The notes: generated from the letters alone by a model not told the origin. Numbered from the stretch's first letter, positions 9,613 to 19,695 are shown. The stretch is DNA of 64,000 bases from Cytobacillus sp. IB215665 (GCF_033963835.1 NZ_JAXBME010000005.1:294372-358371); one strand, 5' to 3'. Program-made: numbers and translations.

Positions 9613-10398
9613 TTATTTATTTTTACCTATAGAAAATCCACTAAATAGACGTCCTCCAGAGGGAAGTAACACGCTTTCTACCAATGCAATGACTTTTTCT
9701 TTATTATTCGTTTGATAGAATAAATCAAACGCTTCGACATAGTCCTTCGTAAACGATTTATCAAAATGATTTAAAGAGCGAACAATCCATTTGGACGTAC
9801 CGATCCATTGCCTATTCGTTCTTAGTACAAACTCGTGGACCAATTCAGCCAACTTATTGGCAATAAAGATAGCTTCGAATCTATTAGAGCAGCCAATAAA
9901 ATCATCAAGGGCATCAGTAATGAAATATCGTTTCATCATGATCGTCTCTTCGGACCACCGCTCTGGCCCTGTGCTTAATATTTCATTAGCCTCTTGTTTG
10001 ATTTGAATTATGATGTCAGAGTCTTTTATAACAATCCCTTCGGAAACCATTCTTTGTAAAGTTGGTCTTGCCCTTTTATAATCAATATCAAAAAATTTCT
10101 TATAGGAAGATAAATTATGAACAAAAACCTCGATAGGCCAATCTAAATAAATGAGTGATTCTCGATATGAACGATCAATATGTTTGTCAAAAATAACGAT
10201 ATCGAGGTCAGATGTCTCTGTCGCCTCACCTCTTATGACACTTCCTGCGAGTATAGCTGCATGACAAATTGGAAAATGACAGTGTATAAATTTTCTTGCA
10301 GCTTCGATAGGACTTAGTCTATTAGCTAAAGCTTTGCCAAGTTCACTACTTGTTCCTGCACTATAAGTAATACTCCTGGTATTGTGAATATCATCCAT
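9613..10398 (-). CDS. Nucleotidyltransferase-domain protein
   Basis: 261 residues with a Pol-beta-type nucleotidyltransferase core at about residues 45-75: LAGSVIRGEATETSDLDIVIF has the GS...DxD metal-binding pattern. A helical C-terminal region (about 150-240) resembles the HEPN/KNTase-C-like bundle that follows such domains in antibiotic nucleotidyltransferases. Substrate unknown; it could modify a small molecule or act as a toxin-like nucleotidyltransferase, but there is no adjacent HEPN partner. The 261-residue length favours a stand-alone enzyme. Confidence 0.7.
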   Translation of the reverse strand: MDDIHNTRSITYSAGTSSELGKALANRLSPIEAARKFIHCHFPICHAAILAGSVIRGEATETSDLDIVIFDKHIDRSYRESLIYLDWPIEVFVHNLSSYKKFFDIDYKRARPTLQRMVSEGIVIKDSDIIIQIKQEANEILSTGPERWSEETIMMKRYFITDALDDFIGCSNRFEAIFIANKLAELVHEFVLRTNRQWIGTSKWIVRSLNHFDKSFTKDYVEAFDLFYQTNNKEKVIALVESVLLPSGGRLFSGFSIGKNK

Positions 10399-10464
10399 AA
10401 TATTCCTCCAAAGTATATTCTATTTTTGCAATTAATTATATAATATAAACTGGTAATTTATATA

Positions 10465-10627
10465 GGCTCTTTTAGTAAACTTTGTTGCTATTGTTATCCA
10501 ATTAGTACCAAAAATAGTGGTTTTCCATGGTTAGTCATTGTTGTACAGAAGGAAAGATGCTACGAACTCTCGTTGTGTACGTGTTTGGCTCTTAGTACGA
10601 AAAGCAACAATTAATGCGAAAACAGCC
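10465..10627 (+). repeat. MITE-like repeat with 8-bp target duplication
   Basis: The best-preserved copy, 163 bp, from GGCTCTTTTAGTAAACTTTG to AATGCGAAAACAGCC. It is flanked on both sides by TTTATATA (10457-10464 and 10628-10635), a perfect 8-bp target site duplication that shows insertion by transposition. It separates the two divergent nucleotidyltransferase genes. Confidence 0.85.
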
Positions 10628-10663
10628 TTTATATAACATTCAAAAAATAAGACGAGGTATGAA

Positions 10664-11425
10664 ATGAAGCCCTTTAAACTATTAAATCAAATCATAGATA
10701 CATATAAGCGTATATTAGATAATAATCTAGTAGGTATATATTTACATGGTTCACTAGCGATGAACTGCTATAACGATTCGAGTGATATAGATTTTGTTGT
10801 TGTCGTAAAGAAACCAATCGATTTTTCTACAAAAAAAGAACTCATTCATGCCATTATTCATTTAGAAAATGTTCCACCTAAAGGAGTGGAAATGAGTGTC
10901 ATTCTCGAGAGATTTGCAAATGAAATCGTACATCCAACACCGTTTGAGTTGCACTATTCAAATTTTCATAAGGAAAAATACTTATCGGACAATAATTATA
11001 TATGCGGAGGGTATACAGACCCTGAATTAGCGGCCCATTTGACTATTATTTTTCATAGAGGAAAGTGCTTATATGGAAAAGAAATTGAAGAAGTTTTTAC
11101 AGAAGTACCAAGAGATATTTATATCGATGCTATTTGGTACGATATTAAAAATGCCAAAAATGAAATTGTGGATGATGCAGTCTATTTCACTTTAAACTTG
11201 TGTCGTGTACTTTATTATGTAACAGAAGGTGTTATTTGTTCAAAACTTGAAGGTGGGAATTGGGGTCACGAAAACTTGCCTCAACAGTATCAAAAAATAG
11301 TTGATGATGCTGTAAAAGTGTATATAGGTCAATTAGGAAAAATGAATATTACAGACGAAAGCTTATTAAGCTTTGCGGATTATATGTTACATGAGATAAG
11401 AAAACACATCATGCCTATTAAGTAG
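10664..11425 (+). CDS. Aminoglycoside adenylyltransferase-like protein (AadA/ANT fold, DUF4111)
   Basis: 253 residues. The N-terminal nucleotidyltransferase motif is LVGIYLHGSLAMNCYNDSSD followed by IDFVVVV, with GS and the DxD pair, as in ANT(3'')/ANT(9) enzymes. The C-terminal DUF4111-type helical domain (about 150-250) includes LTLNLCRVLYYVTEGVICSK- and GNWG-like segments that match the AadA C-terminal domain. It may adenylylate spectinomycin/streptomycin-type drugs, but chromosomal Bacillus relatives are often uncharacterised. The ATG follows GACGAGGT. Divergent from the nucleotidyltransferase at 9613 and not homologous to it beyond the core motif. Confidence 0.78.
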   Translation: MKPFKLLNQIIDTYKRILDNNLVGIYLHGSLAMNCYNDSSDIDFVVVVKKPIDFSTKKELIHAIIHLENVPPKGVEMSVILERFANEIVHPTPFELHYSNFHKEKYLSDNNYICGGYTDPELAAHLTIIFHRGKCLYGKEIEEVFTEVPRDIYIDAIWYDIKNAKNEIVDDAVYFTLNLCRVLYYVTEGVICSKLEGGNWGHENLPQQYQKIVDDAVKVYIGQLGKMNITDESLLSFADYMLHEIRKHIMPIK

Positions 11426-11488
11426 GGTACTTCCTTACTAAGAAATATACACATTTTCGAAAAGTACCTTTATAAGGAGCGTGATTTG

Positions 11489-12217
11489 GTGACATTTACG
11501 TTTGATTTTTATAAGAATGTTCCTATGCTTATTTCAACACTCATTGCATGGGGAGTAATTGCTTATATTTGCTTGAAATTATCTAAAAAAAAGGAAAAGA
11601 TAAGAATATGGAAAATTATTGTCATACTTCTAGTTGGGATGTTCTCTCTAGCAATCAATTGGAATATATTCAATGAGCAAGTAAAAATAGCAATCTTACC
11701 TATTGGCGTGTGGATATTATTTCTAGTTTATCGAAGAAAAATAGATAAGTGGAAAAATTATCGAGTTTTCGCATGGACAGGGTTTTTAGCGAATTATATC
11801 TTCATTTTTACTACGCTATTAACAGTTCCTATTTATCATTTGTTGTATCCAAGTGATGAGCTATCGACCTATATTTCTAATGTAGAAGATGCTCATATGA
11901 TAAATACACATATGTCTGCACCAGTTAATACATTAAATAAAGCTATGTTAATTGAACAAATTCCTTCATTTACACTAGAACTAGATCCTGATGGAGAATG
12001 GTATGAAAGTCGTTACTTAAGAGTTGATGAAAATGACAGGAAAGAAAGATTTCCGTACTTACTTTTGGATACTAAGCCCCAATGGGGAAGTGGACTGTTA
12101 ACGATGATTTATATTGAAGAAAATGGGAAAGGGCTTCTCATATCGACTCCTGAAAAACAATTGTACTTCCACTCTACAAAATCGATTTTTGAGAGGGGAG
12201 AAAAAATAAATGACTAA
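11489..12217 (+). CDS. Membrane protein of unknown function
   Basis: About 242 residues with three or four predicted membrane helices in the first half (about residues 8-28, 44-60, 66-80, 93-118) and a soluble C-terminal half rich in acidic and aromatic residues. No family recognised. Start choice is between adjacent TTG (11486) and GTG (11489); GTG has nine bases from AAGGAG and is preferred. The 3' end overlaps the next gene by eight bases, so the two are translationally coupled and probably work together. Confidence 0.7.
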   Translation: MTFTFDFYKNVPMLISTLIAWGVIAYICLKLSKKKEKIRIWKIIVILLVGMFSLAINWNIFNEQVKIAILPIGVWILFLVYRRKIDKWKNYRVFAWTGFLANYIFIFTTLLTVPIYHLLYPSDELSTYISNVEDAHMINTHMSAPVNTLNKAMLIEQIPSFTLELDPDGEWYESRYLRVDENDRKERFPYLLLDTKPQWGSGLLTMIYIEENGKGLLISTPEKQLYFHSTKSIFERGEKIND

Positions 12218-12965
12218 AAAAAGATTTAAGATTGTTATTTCTGTAGTTGCCATTATCACTTCATTTGTTATTGTTTATACGATTTATTTTACAAAACCAT
12301 CTGATTTTCCAACAAATGAACAATTGATTATTGAAATGAACAACCTTTTTCCTGAAGGAAAAGTTAGTAAAATTCAAGATAAGCTTTATTTAAATGAAAA
12401 GAATGTATTTGTACCTTTTATTTCAGAAAATGATACATATGGTACAAGCTATTGGGTATGGAAGAAGCGTCAATGGAGTATGGTTAGCATTGATACTGAG
12501 GGTGGACCAATCATGTGGCAAGCTAATAAAAAAGACCCTCATTCATATTATATTGTATGGAACATTGACTCAGATGAACAAGTCGCTTACATTGACTTTT
12601 ATTTAACAAAGAAGCGAAGCTATAGTGTTAAAGAAGGGGTACATCATTATTACAGACCAAGTATATTGTTGAAGCAAAATGTTTCTATATTGGAAGAACC
12701 TTATGGTGCAATGCCGATACCTTTTGAATGGTCGACCTTCATGGAAGGTGAGAAAGAAATAGAGTCTGCCAAAAGTAGCAATACATTGTTAGGGCAATTT
12801 TATTATTTTAATAGATATATGCTGATTGGATATATATTATACGATGAAAATCATAAGGAGACAGCATTACAAAAATCTGTAAATGGACATCGCTTCTCAA
12901 CGGGGAATATAGATTTTGAATATATTTTCAGATTAAACGAAAATGAAATTAAAGAATATAACTAA
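12210..12965 (+). CDS. Membrane-anchored protein of unknown function
   Basis: 251 residues with one N-terminal membrane anchor (about residues 8-28) and a large extracytoplasmic part with aromatic-rich beta-type stretches (YGTSYWVWKKRQWSMV, HSYYIVWNIDSDEQVAYIDFY). Overlaps the upstream membrane protein gene by eight bases; the ribosome binding site GAGGGG lies inside that gene. No family recognised. The pair may form a two-component envelope unit, which is inference from coupling only. Confidence 0.7.
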   Translation: MTKKRFKIVISVVAIITSFVIVYTIYFTKPSDFPTNEQLIIEMNNLFPEGKVSKIQDKLYLNEKNVFVPFISENDTYGTSYWVWKKRQWSMVSIDTEGGPIMWQANKKDPHSYYIVWNIDSDEQVAYIDFYLTKKRSYSVKEGVHHYYRPSILLKQNVSILEEPYGAMPIPFEWSTFMEGEKEIESAKSSNTLLGQFYYFNRYMLIGYILYDENHKETALQKSVNGHRFSTGNIDFEYIFRLNENEIKEYN

Positions 12966-12981
12966 CAATCTTGACAGGAAG

Positions 12982-13164
12982 ATGATCGTTATGGAAGTAA
13001 AACTCTTGATTGCTTCACATACAGAAGTATATAAAAGACATCGATTACAAGCTTTACTAGCAAATCCTGAAATGAAGAAGAAAAACAATATTCGGTTGTG
13101 GTATATAGAACTTAGCTTAATAACTCTTTTACATTCGGTGCTGTTAGTATATAGAAACTTATAA
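12982..13164 (+). CDS. Possible small protein
   Basis: 60 residues from the ATG at 12982 (or 57 from 12991), starting 17 bases after the preceding stop. The middle is basic (KRHR, KKKNN) and the C-terminus hydrophobic (LSLITLLHSVLLV), which would fit a small membrane-associated protein. The ribosome binding site (AGGA) is weak and no family is recognised, so it may be spurious. Confidence 0.3.
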   Translation: MIVMEVKLLIASHTEVYKRHRLQALLANPEMKKKNNIRLWYIELSLITLLHSVLLVYRNL

Positions 13165-13362
13165 ATATATTTAAAATTGTGGCATTTTAACAATGTAAAG
13201 ATGCCACAAATGTTACCTGGTTACATGAATAAGTTTTTAACTCGTTAAACAATAGCCAATACGAAAATAGCCTTGCAAAAAAGAACGATGATTTAGAATT
13301 TTTGCTCTTTATGAATCCCAACATTTACATCTAAAAACATTACTCAATACCTATATAAATCC

Positions 13363-13371
13363 TGTTATAAT
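13363..13371 (+). promoter_or_regulatory. Extended -10 promoter candidate for the secreted nuclease gene
   Basis: TGTTATAAT (TGn plus a perfect TATAAT at 13366-13371) lies about 110 bases before the nuclease start. A short hairpin AAGAAGTC/GACTTCTT follows at about 13388-13411 in the leader. No convincing -35 box. Confidence 0.45.
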
Positions 13372-13479
13372 GAAATAGGAGCAAATGTAAGAAGTCATAC
13401 ATCAGACTTCTTGTTCTAAATTTTTTTGTTCTAAATGTAAACGCATTCAATAGAACATAATTAAGGGAGGAGAATGCAA

Positions 13480-16400
13480 GTGTCTAAGCTTACTAGAAAA
13501 CGAACAAGCTTCGTATTGGTGGCTTTATTAGTCTTCAACTTATTTAACGTTGGACTTGTAAGTCAATCGTTTGCAGCAGAATCTTTTGTTGAAACGTTTG
13601 ACAACTCTAATGCAACTGGAAGTTATGGAACAGACTCATTTGTTGGAAACGATGGAGTGACTTGGTCATATGTTGCTTCACGTGATGAAGGTGATTATCC
13701 GATTGATGATAAGGGGTTAATGTTACGTCGTTCAAGCGACAATAGTAATATTATATCTAGCCCTATTCAAAATGGGATTAGTTCTTTTTCAGTAGACCTA
13801 AAGAAAGGTTTCACTGGAAGTGGTGACCGACAAGTAGAGTTATTTATAAATGGAGAATCAAAAGGATTATCTGAAGCATTTGATGACACTGATGTTCATG
13901 CTTTTTCGGTGGATGAGTTAAATATTGCTGGAGAGGTAGAAATTCAGTTAGTAAATGTAACAGGTAAACAAATCGTAATAGATAACATTACTTGGACAAG
14001 CTTTGATGGAGAAGTTACACAAGCTTCAATAGTAAAGGCTTCTGTTAACTCTGGAGAAGTAGACGCTGGAACAGAAGTAACGTTGTCAACATCAACTGAT
14101 GATGCAGACATTTATTTTACAACTGATGGTACATTACCAACGGAAGAAAGCACATTATATGATGAACCAATCACAATTACTGAAGATGTAACGATTCAAG
14201 CGATCGCAGTAAAAGAAGGTTTGGATGCAAGTAATGTAGCTTCATTCTCATATACTGTAAAAGCACCACTTGAAGTGCAACCAATTGCTGATACACGCGC
14301 ACTTGAAGTAGGTAGTGAAGCAAAAATTGAAGGAATTGTCACTGCTTCGTTCGTGACAGGTGGAAAAACAAATCTTTTCGTACAAGATGATTCAGCTGGA
14401 ATCGTTGTTCGTGGCGACATTGCAGCAAATGTTGGTGACCGCATTTCAGCAGAAGGTACAATGAATCATTATTTTGATATGGCTCAATTAGAAGTAGATG
14501 CTGTTGATGTAATCAGCAGTAATGAAGGTGTACCAGTACCACAAATCATATCGTCAGCTGATTTAACTAGCACTACAGGTGAAGCTGTTGAAGCTGAATT
14601 AGTAAAAATTGAAAATGTAACAATTACTGAAGTAGATAGTAATGGAAATTTCACTGGTGTAGATGTAAACGGTGAGTTTAAACTACGCCCACAAGATCGT
14701 AGTCTACTAGAAGTAGGTAAAACGTATGATAATATCACTGGAGTAATTGATTATAACTATAGTGAATATAAGCTTACACCACGATCTGCAATAGATGTAG
14801 TTGAAGATACATTCTCGGTATTTGCTAACCCAGCATCTGGCACAATTGAAAAAGGATCAACAGTTGAATTATCAACTTTAGTAGAAGATGGAATCATTTA
14901 CTATACAGTAGACGGCACAGATCCATCAACTGTAAGTGAAGTATATAGTGAGGCTATAGAAGTTACAGAAGATGTAACAATTAAAGCGATTGTTGTCAAA
15001 GACGGAGAAACAAGTGATGTTGCTGTGTTCGATTACCAAGCAATTTTACCGCTTGATTCCCTTAATATTCATGATATTCAAGGTGTAGGACATGTTTCCT
15101 TATATGATGGAGAAATTGTTAAAAATGTAAAAGGTATCGTAACACACTTAGATGGCTCAAATGGCTTCTTCATGGAGTCTGTAGAAGCTGATGACGACAT
15201 TCGTACATCAGAAGGAATTTATGTCTACTTCAAAAATTCTGGTGTGAAAGTCGGCGACCTAGTATCTGTTACAGGTGAGGTTGAAGAGTTTAAACCACGT
15301 GGTTACGATGACGCAAAAGATTTATTAACGACAGAAATTAAAGGATCTACTGTAACAGTTGAAGCATCTAATCAACCATTACCAGCACCTGTTGTAATCG
15401 GAGATGACCGTATTCAACCGACTAAGGTGATTGATAATGATGCATTTGCTGAATTTGATCCTGAAGAAGATGGCATTGATTTCTACGAAAGCTTAGAAGG
15501 AATGCGTATCGTATTAGATGGTGCGACAGTTGTCGGACATCCTAAGTACGAAGAAGTTCCAGTTGTAGTAGACAGTGCAGTTGACTCATATCGTTCTGAA
15601 GCTGGTGGTGTAATCATTTCACCAGAAGACTTCAATCCAGAGCGTTTGTTAGTGAAGCTTGGCAAAGATATGGACCTTAAAACAGGTGATCAATTTGCTG
15701 GACCAATAACTGGTGTTCTAAGCTATGATTACAGTAACTTTAAGCTAGTATTAACTGAAGATCTACCAGAAGTAATTGACGGTGGATTAGAAAGAGAAAT
15801 TACTAACATTGAAAAAGCAGAAGATAAATTAACAGTAGCTTCATACAATGTCGAAAACTTCTCTGCTGAAACTGATCAAGAGAAAATTGACAAAATTGCT
15901 CATTCAATTATTGAAAACTTAAAAACTCCTGACATTGTTGGATTAATAGAAGTACAAGATAATGATGGACCAACTGATAGTGGTACAACTGACGCTAGTT
16001 TAACGTATGAAGCGTTAATTGCAGCAATTGAAGCAGCTGGTGGACCGACTTATAAGTACACAGATATCGCACCAGAAGACAAGATGGATGGTGGACAACC
16101 AGGTGGTAACATCCGTGTAGGATATATTTATAACCCAGACCGCGTAAGTCTAGTTGATAAACCAGCTGGTGATGCAACAACTGCTGTAGGATACGATGAA
16201 AATGGCTTAACAATGAACCCTGGACGCATCGACCCTACAAATGAAGCATTTAGTAACTCTCGTAAATCACTTGCAGCTGAATTTGAGTTCAACGGTGAAA
16301 GAGTCGTTGTTATAGCGAATCACTTAAATTCAAAACGTGGTGACGGAGCGTTATATGGTAGTGAACAACCTGTTGTTTTAGGTAGTGAGCCTAGTCGTGT

Positions 16401-17157
16401 TGACAAATCACAAGTATTAAACGACTTCATTGAAGGTGCATTAGCAGTAAATCCAGATGCAAACTTTGTAGTACTTGGAGACATGAACGATTTTGAATTC
16501 TCTGCTCCATTACGTACGCTAGAAGGTGACGTATTAACAAACATGATTGAAGAGTTACCTAAGGAAGAACGCTACACATATATTTATGAAGGTAACTCAC
16601 AAGTGTTAGACCACATTTTAGTATCAAACAATGTAGCAGCTAATACTGAAGTAGACATTGTTAACATTAATACAGACTTTACAGAAGCGTCAGGTGCAGC
16701 GAGTGACCATGACCCAGTATTAGTTCAAATTGGTTTTTCAGAAGACACTGTTGCACAGCTTGACCGTTTAGTAGCTGATTTTAAAGCTGAGAATTTACCT
16801 GCTGGTGAACTAGCATCTGTAATAGCTGATTTAGTCATAACAGACGAAATGGATGAAGCTGAAGTGAAAGCCACACTTTTAGATGTTATGTTAGCTGATG
16901 TAACTGACAAAAAGGAAGCACACCAAATAGAGAAATCTGCTAAAAATATTGAACGCGATTTGGCTAAGATGAAGAAAGAAGTTAATAAGCACGGTATGTC
17001 AAAGTTCTCAAAATATGTAGATAAAGTAGAGAAAGAATTAGAGAAAATGTTAAAGAAAAGTTCGACAGTAGATAGCCATAATTTCGAAAGGTTTATGGAA
17101 AGATTCCCTATTGTACCAAGGGTTTATAAATTTTTTACCTACGTTTTTAATTTATAA
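13480..17157 (+). CDS. Large secreted nuclease (endonuclease/exonuclease/phosphatase domain, YhcR/ExeM-like)
   Basis: 1225 residues with a signal peptide (RKR, hydrophobic core, cleavage near SFAA at about 30-33). Order of domains: a beta-sandwich (35-175), a chitobiase C-terminal-like repeat (about 185-258; YFTTDGTLPTE), an OB-fold/DUF6359-type region (265-445), a second chitobiase-like repeat (452-520; YYTVDGTDPST), another OB-type domain (525-760) and the catalytic EEP domain (about 780-1085). Catalytic signatures are VASYNVENF, GLIEVQDNDG, NHLNSKRGD, LGDMNDF and the final SDHDPV. A charged helical tail follows, with no LPXTG motif. The GTG at 13480 is eight bases from GGAGGAG; the ATG at 13474 overlaps it. 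It probably degrades extracellular DNA or nucleotides. Confidence 0.88.
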   Translation: MSKLTRKRTSFVLVALLVFNLFNVGLVSQSFAAESFVETFDNSNATGSYGTDSFVGNDGVTWSYVASRDEGDYPIDDKGLMLRRSSDNSNIISSPIQNGISSFSVDLKKGFTGSGDRQVELFINGESKGLSEAFDDTDVHAFSVDELNIAGEVEIQLVNVTGKQIVIDNITWTSFDGEVTQASIVKASVNSGEVDAGTEVTLSTSTDDADIYFTTDGTLPTEESTLYDEPITITEDVTIQAIAVKEGLDASNVASFSYTVKAPLEVQPIADTRALEVGSEAKIEGIVTASFVTGGKTNLFVQDDSAGIVVRGDIAANVGDRISAEGTMNHYFDMAQLEVDAVDVISSNEGVPVPQIISSADLTSTTGEAVEAELVKIENVTITEVDSNGNFTGVDVNGEFKLRPQDRSLLEVGKTYDNITGVIDYNYSEYKLTPRSAIDVVEDTFSVFANPASGTIEKGSTVELSTLVEDGIIYYTVDGTDPSTVSEVYSEAIEVTEDVTIKAIVVKDGETSDVAVFDYQAILPLDSLNIHDIQGVGHVSLYDGEIVKNVKGIVTHLDGSNGFFMESVEADDDIRTSEGIYVYFKNSGVKVGDLVSVTGEVEEFKPRGYDDAKDLLTTEIKGSTVTVEASNQPLPAPVVIGDDRIQPTKVIDNDAFAEFDPEEDGIDFYESLEGMRIVLDGATVVGHPKYEEVPVVVDSAVDSYRSEAGGVIISPEDFNPERLLVKLGKDMDLKTGDQFAGPITGVLSYDYSNFKLVLTEDLPEVIDGGLEREITNIEKAEDKLTVASYNVENFSAETDQEKIDKIAHSIIENLKTPDIVGLIEVQDNDGPTDSGTTDASLTYEALIAAIEAAGGPTYKYTDIAPEDKMDGGQPGGNIRVGYIYNPDRVSLVDKPAGDATTAVGYDENGLTMNPGRIDPTNEAFSNSRKSLAAEFEFNGERVVVIANHLNSKRGDGALYGSEQPVVLGSEPSRVDKSQVLNDFIEGALAVNPDANFVVLGDMNDFEFSAPLRTLEGDVLTNMIEELPKEERYTYIYEGNSQVLDHILVSNNVAANTEVDIVNINTDFTEASGAASDHDPVLVQIGFSEDTVAQLDRLVADFKAENLPAGELASVIADLVITDEMDEAEVKATLLDVMLADVTDKKEAHQIEKSAKNIERDLAKMKKEVNKHGMSKFSKYVDKVEKELEKMLKKSSTVDSHNFERFMERFPIVPRVYKFFTYVFNL

Positions 17158-17183
17158 ATTCGGGATTCTTATTGTATTTTTGT

Positions 17184-17211
17184 GAGGATGACCTAGGTCA
17201 TCCTCTTTTTT
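17184..17211 (+). terminator. Terminator between nuclease and MFS genes
   Basis: GAGGATGACC/GGTCATCCTC with a two-base loop and TTTTTT. It serves the nuclease gene and, read on the other strand, the convergent MFS gene. Confidence 0.85.
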
Positions 17212-17225
17212 CAATGATTTAGCAA

Positions 17226-18494
17226 TTATACAACCGTTGAGGATGTTCGGTCCTTCCTCTTTTCGTAGCTCTTAAGGATTCCTAATCTCGCGAATGCTAT
17301 GCCGATAAAAGCAAATAATATGTAAAGAAAGCTCATTCCAATTCCACCGATTTGTTGTCCAACAATGATACCGAGTGCCCCGAACATTTTGCCAAATTGG
17401 AAAATAAATCCATTAAATGCCATATAAGCACCACGGCGATTGTCTTCTACAATGTCTGCTAGAATCGATTGTCTAGTTGGAACAAACAATAGTTCACCGA
17501 TGGACAATATAATAATCGCAATAAACAACAATAAAAAATCGTTTGAAAAAGAGAGAATCGCATAGCCAGCTCCAAATAGTAGGCACCCGGTATACATTAT
17601 TGGCTGTTCTGCTTTATTTTTTATAAATTTTGAAACAAATGAAGTAAACAATACGATGATTAACGTATTCCCCACGAATAATAAACTTAAGAGTTTTACT
17701 CCATCTAAGGAAAACTGTATATTTCCAAATAGAGACACAACTGTTGGAATAATTTCCCCTTCTAATCTTACTGCGATAAAATTATTTCTTTGGTGTTCTA
17801 GTGATAATATTGCTATCCCACCAATGGTAAATAAGACAAACGGTATATCTTTTATCACAGTTTGATAGCTTAGTAGTAGTGGTTTTATTCCGTACGGTTT
17901 CAACGCCTCCACTGTTTTTTTTGAAGTAAATGTTTCTTTAATAAGAGTGATTGTCATCGTTAAAGTGATGATAGAGATGAAAAATAATATGATTAGTAGC
18001 TCGAAAAAATGAGTTTTAAAAAGCCAACCTCCAACCAGTAATCCGAGCATAATTGATAAATTGACAGCCCAGTAGTTGATTGAATACATTAAAGTACGAG
18101 TTTCTTTCGTACTTACATCGATTAGCATCGCTTCAGCTGCTGGATTTATAAGCCCTGAAGCCACACCCATAATAATGACCATTAAAAATGTAGCCAAAGG
18201 TGATGTGAAAATGGGGGAATTTACTGTGATCATACCTAGAAAAGCGAATACCTTCATCCATTCACCAATGACCATCATTTTTTTTCTACCAATTGTATCA
18301 GCAAAATAGCCTCCATATAAACTAGAGAAAAATTGGATAACGACTTGAGTTAATATAAAAAATCCTGCATAAGTAGCGTTTAACTCTCTCGTATAATAGA
18401 TTGCCATAAATGGGAAAATCATTGAAGCGATTACGCGACTCAAAAACGACGTATATATTCTAATACGAATATTGGGATGTAACTCTTTCAACAT
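17226..18494 (-). CDS. MFS transporter (12-helix, drug-exporter type)
   Basis: 422 residues with about twelve membrane helices. The loop 2-3 signature GGYFADTIGRKKMMVIGE (about 61-78) is the classic MFS motif A, and GLINPAAEAMLIDVS in helix 4-5 is typical of MdtG/YxlH-like multidrug exporters. The ATG follows AAGGAGG by seven bases. Substrate unknown. It is divergent from the SDR gene and convergent with the nuclease gene; no adjacent regulator. Confidence 0.85.
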   Translation of the reverse strand: MLKELHPNIRIRIYTSFLSRVIASMIFPFMAIYYTRELNATYAGFFILTQVVIQFFSSLYGGYFADTIGRKKMMVIGEWMKVFAFLGMITVNSPIFTSPLATFLMVIIMGVASGLINPAAEAMLIDVSTKETRTLMYSINYWAVNLSIMLGLLVGGWLFKTHFFELLIILFFISIITLTMTITLIKETFTSKKTVEALKPYGIKPLLLSYQTVIKDIPFVLFTIGGIAILSLEHQRNNFIAVRLEGEIIPTVVSLFGNIQFSLDGVKLLSLLFVGNTLIIVLFTSFVSKFIKNKAEQPIMYTGCLLFGAGYAILSFSNDFLLLFIAIIILSIGELLFVPTRQSILADIVEDNRRGAYMAFNGFIFQFGKMFGALGIIVGQQIGGIGMSFLYILFAFIGIAFARLGILKSYEKRKDRTSSTVV

Positions 18495-18731
18495 TAGATT
18501 TTCCTCCTTCCCAATAATTATCCTTTGTTCGACAAGTGATAAAAAGGGTATATTGTAATATATACAGAAAATAAATTCTGGTAGTTATTATATGAAAAAT
18601 TACCCATATATTAATAATGTCATATTTTCCATATCAAAAAAACAATAATTTACAATGTGAAATTATGGATAAAACAGTAATCTAACATATGAGTGTTATG
18701 AATTTATCATACAAAGAAAGGTTGGAAAGTG

Positions 18732-19574
18732 ATGATTAACAAGACAGCTATCGTTACTGGATCTTCAAGCGGGTTTGGTTATGTAACGGTTATCGAGCTA
18801 GCAAAGGCGGGTTTTCATGTGGTCGCAACTATGAGGGACCTTACAAAATCAGCACAACTTGAACAGGAATTAAATAGTCACAACTTACTCGAACAGGTAG
18901 ATATAGAATATGTTGATGTAACGAGTCAAGAATCTATTAAGAAGTTAGTAGAAAAATGCTCAAAGTACAACAGTGTAGATTTACTCGTCAATAATGCAGG
19001 CTTTGCAGTGGGAGGCTTTGCTGAGGAAGTAACAATTGATGAGTATCGTAAGCAATTTGAAACGAATGTATTTGGCTTGATGGCAATGACTCAGGCAATT
19101 CTACCTATAATGAGGAAACAGAGAAGCGGTCGGATTATTAATATGAGTAGTGTTTCTGGTTTGATAGGGTTTCCTTCTATATCTGCTTACGTATCTTCAA
19201 AGTATGCAGTAGAAGGTTATAGTGAGTCGCTACGCATAGAATGTAAGCCATTCGGAATCGATATTGTGTTGATTGAACCTGGTTCATATGCCACAAATGT
19301 GTGGAAGGTGGGAAGATCCAATTCTACAAGCATAGGGAGTGAGGACTCTCCTTATACAACACATTTAGCAAAAATTGAAGAAAGGCTAGCAAAGGAAGAA
19401 AAAAACTTGGGGAATCCTTTAGATGTGGCAAAGATGATTGTATCTGTGGCAAATAAACACAATCCAAAGCTTCGTTATAAAATTGGTAAAGGTGTAAAAA
19501 TGAACGTGTTCATGAAACATTTAATACCATGGAACATATGGGAAAAGAATATTTTACGGTTATTATATAAGTAG
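18732..19574 (+). CDS. Short-chain dehydrogenase/reductase
   Basis: Classical SDR of about 280 residues. The NAD(P)-binding TGSSSGFGYVT (GxxxGxG) is at residues 10-20, NNAG at about 90, the catalytic Ser in INMSSVSGL and the YVSSKYAVEGYSESLR motif gives Tyr and Lys (YxxxK). It is longer than the minimum SDR, with a C-terminal extension ending in a WNIWEKNILRLL helix, as in retinol-dehydrogenase-like members. Substrate unknown. The ATG at 18732 is used; a GTG precedes it directly. Confidence 0.88.
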   Translation: MINKTAIVTGSSSGFGYVTVIELAKAGFHVVATMRDLTKSAQLEQELNSHNLLEQVDIEYVDVTSQESIKKLVEKCSKYNSVDLLVNNAGFAVGGFAEEVTIDEYRKQFETNVFGLMAMTQAILPIMRKQRSGRIINMSSVSGLIGFPSISAYVSSKYAVEGYSESLRIECKPFGIDIVLIEPGSYATNVWKVGRSNSTSIGSEDSPYTTHLAKIEERLAKEEKNLGNPLDVAKMIVSVANKHNPKLRYKIGKGVKMNVFMKHLIPWNIWEKNILRLLYK

Positions 19575-19695
19575 AATGGTAGAGAAAATAGCATCTTAGC
19601 TGAATGCTGCTATATATTTGTAACCTTACAGTCATATACCATACGATGTGTAAATATAAGGCTTTAAATTTTAAGATTTATTACATAATGATAGG

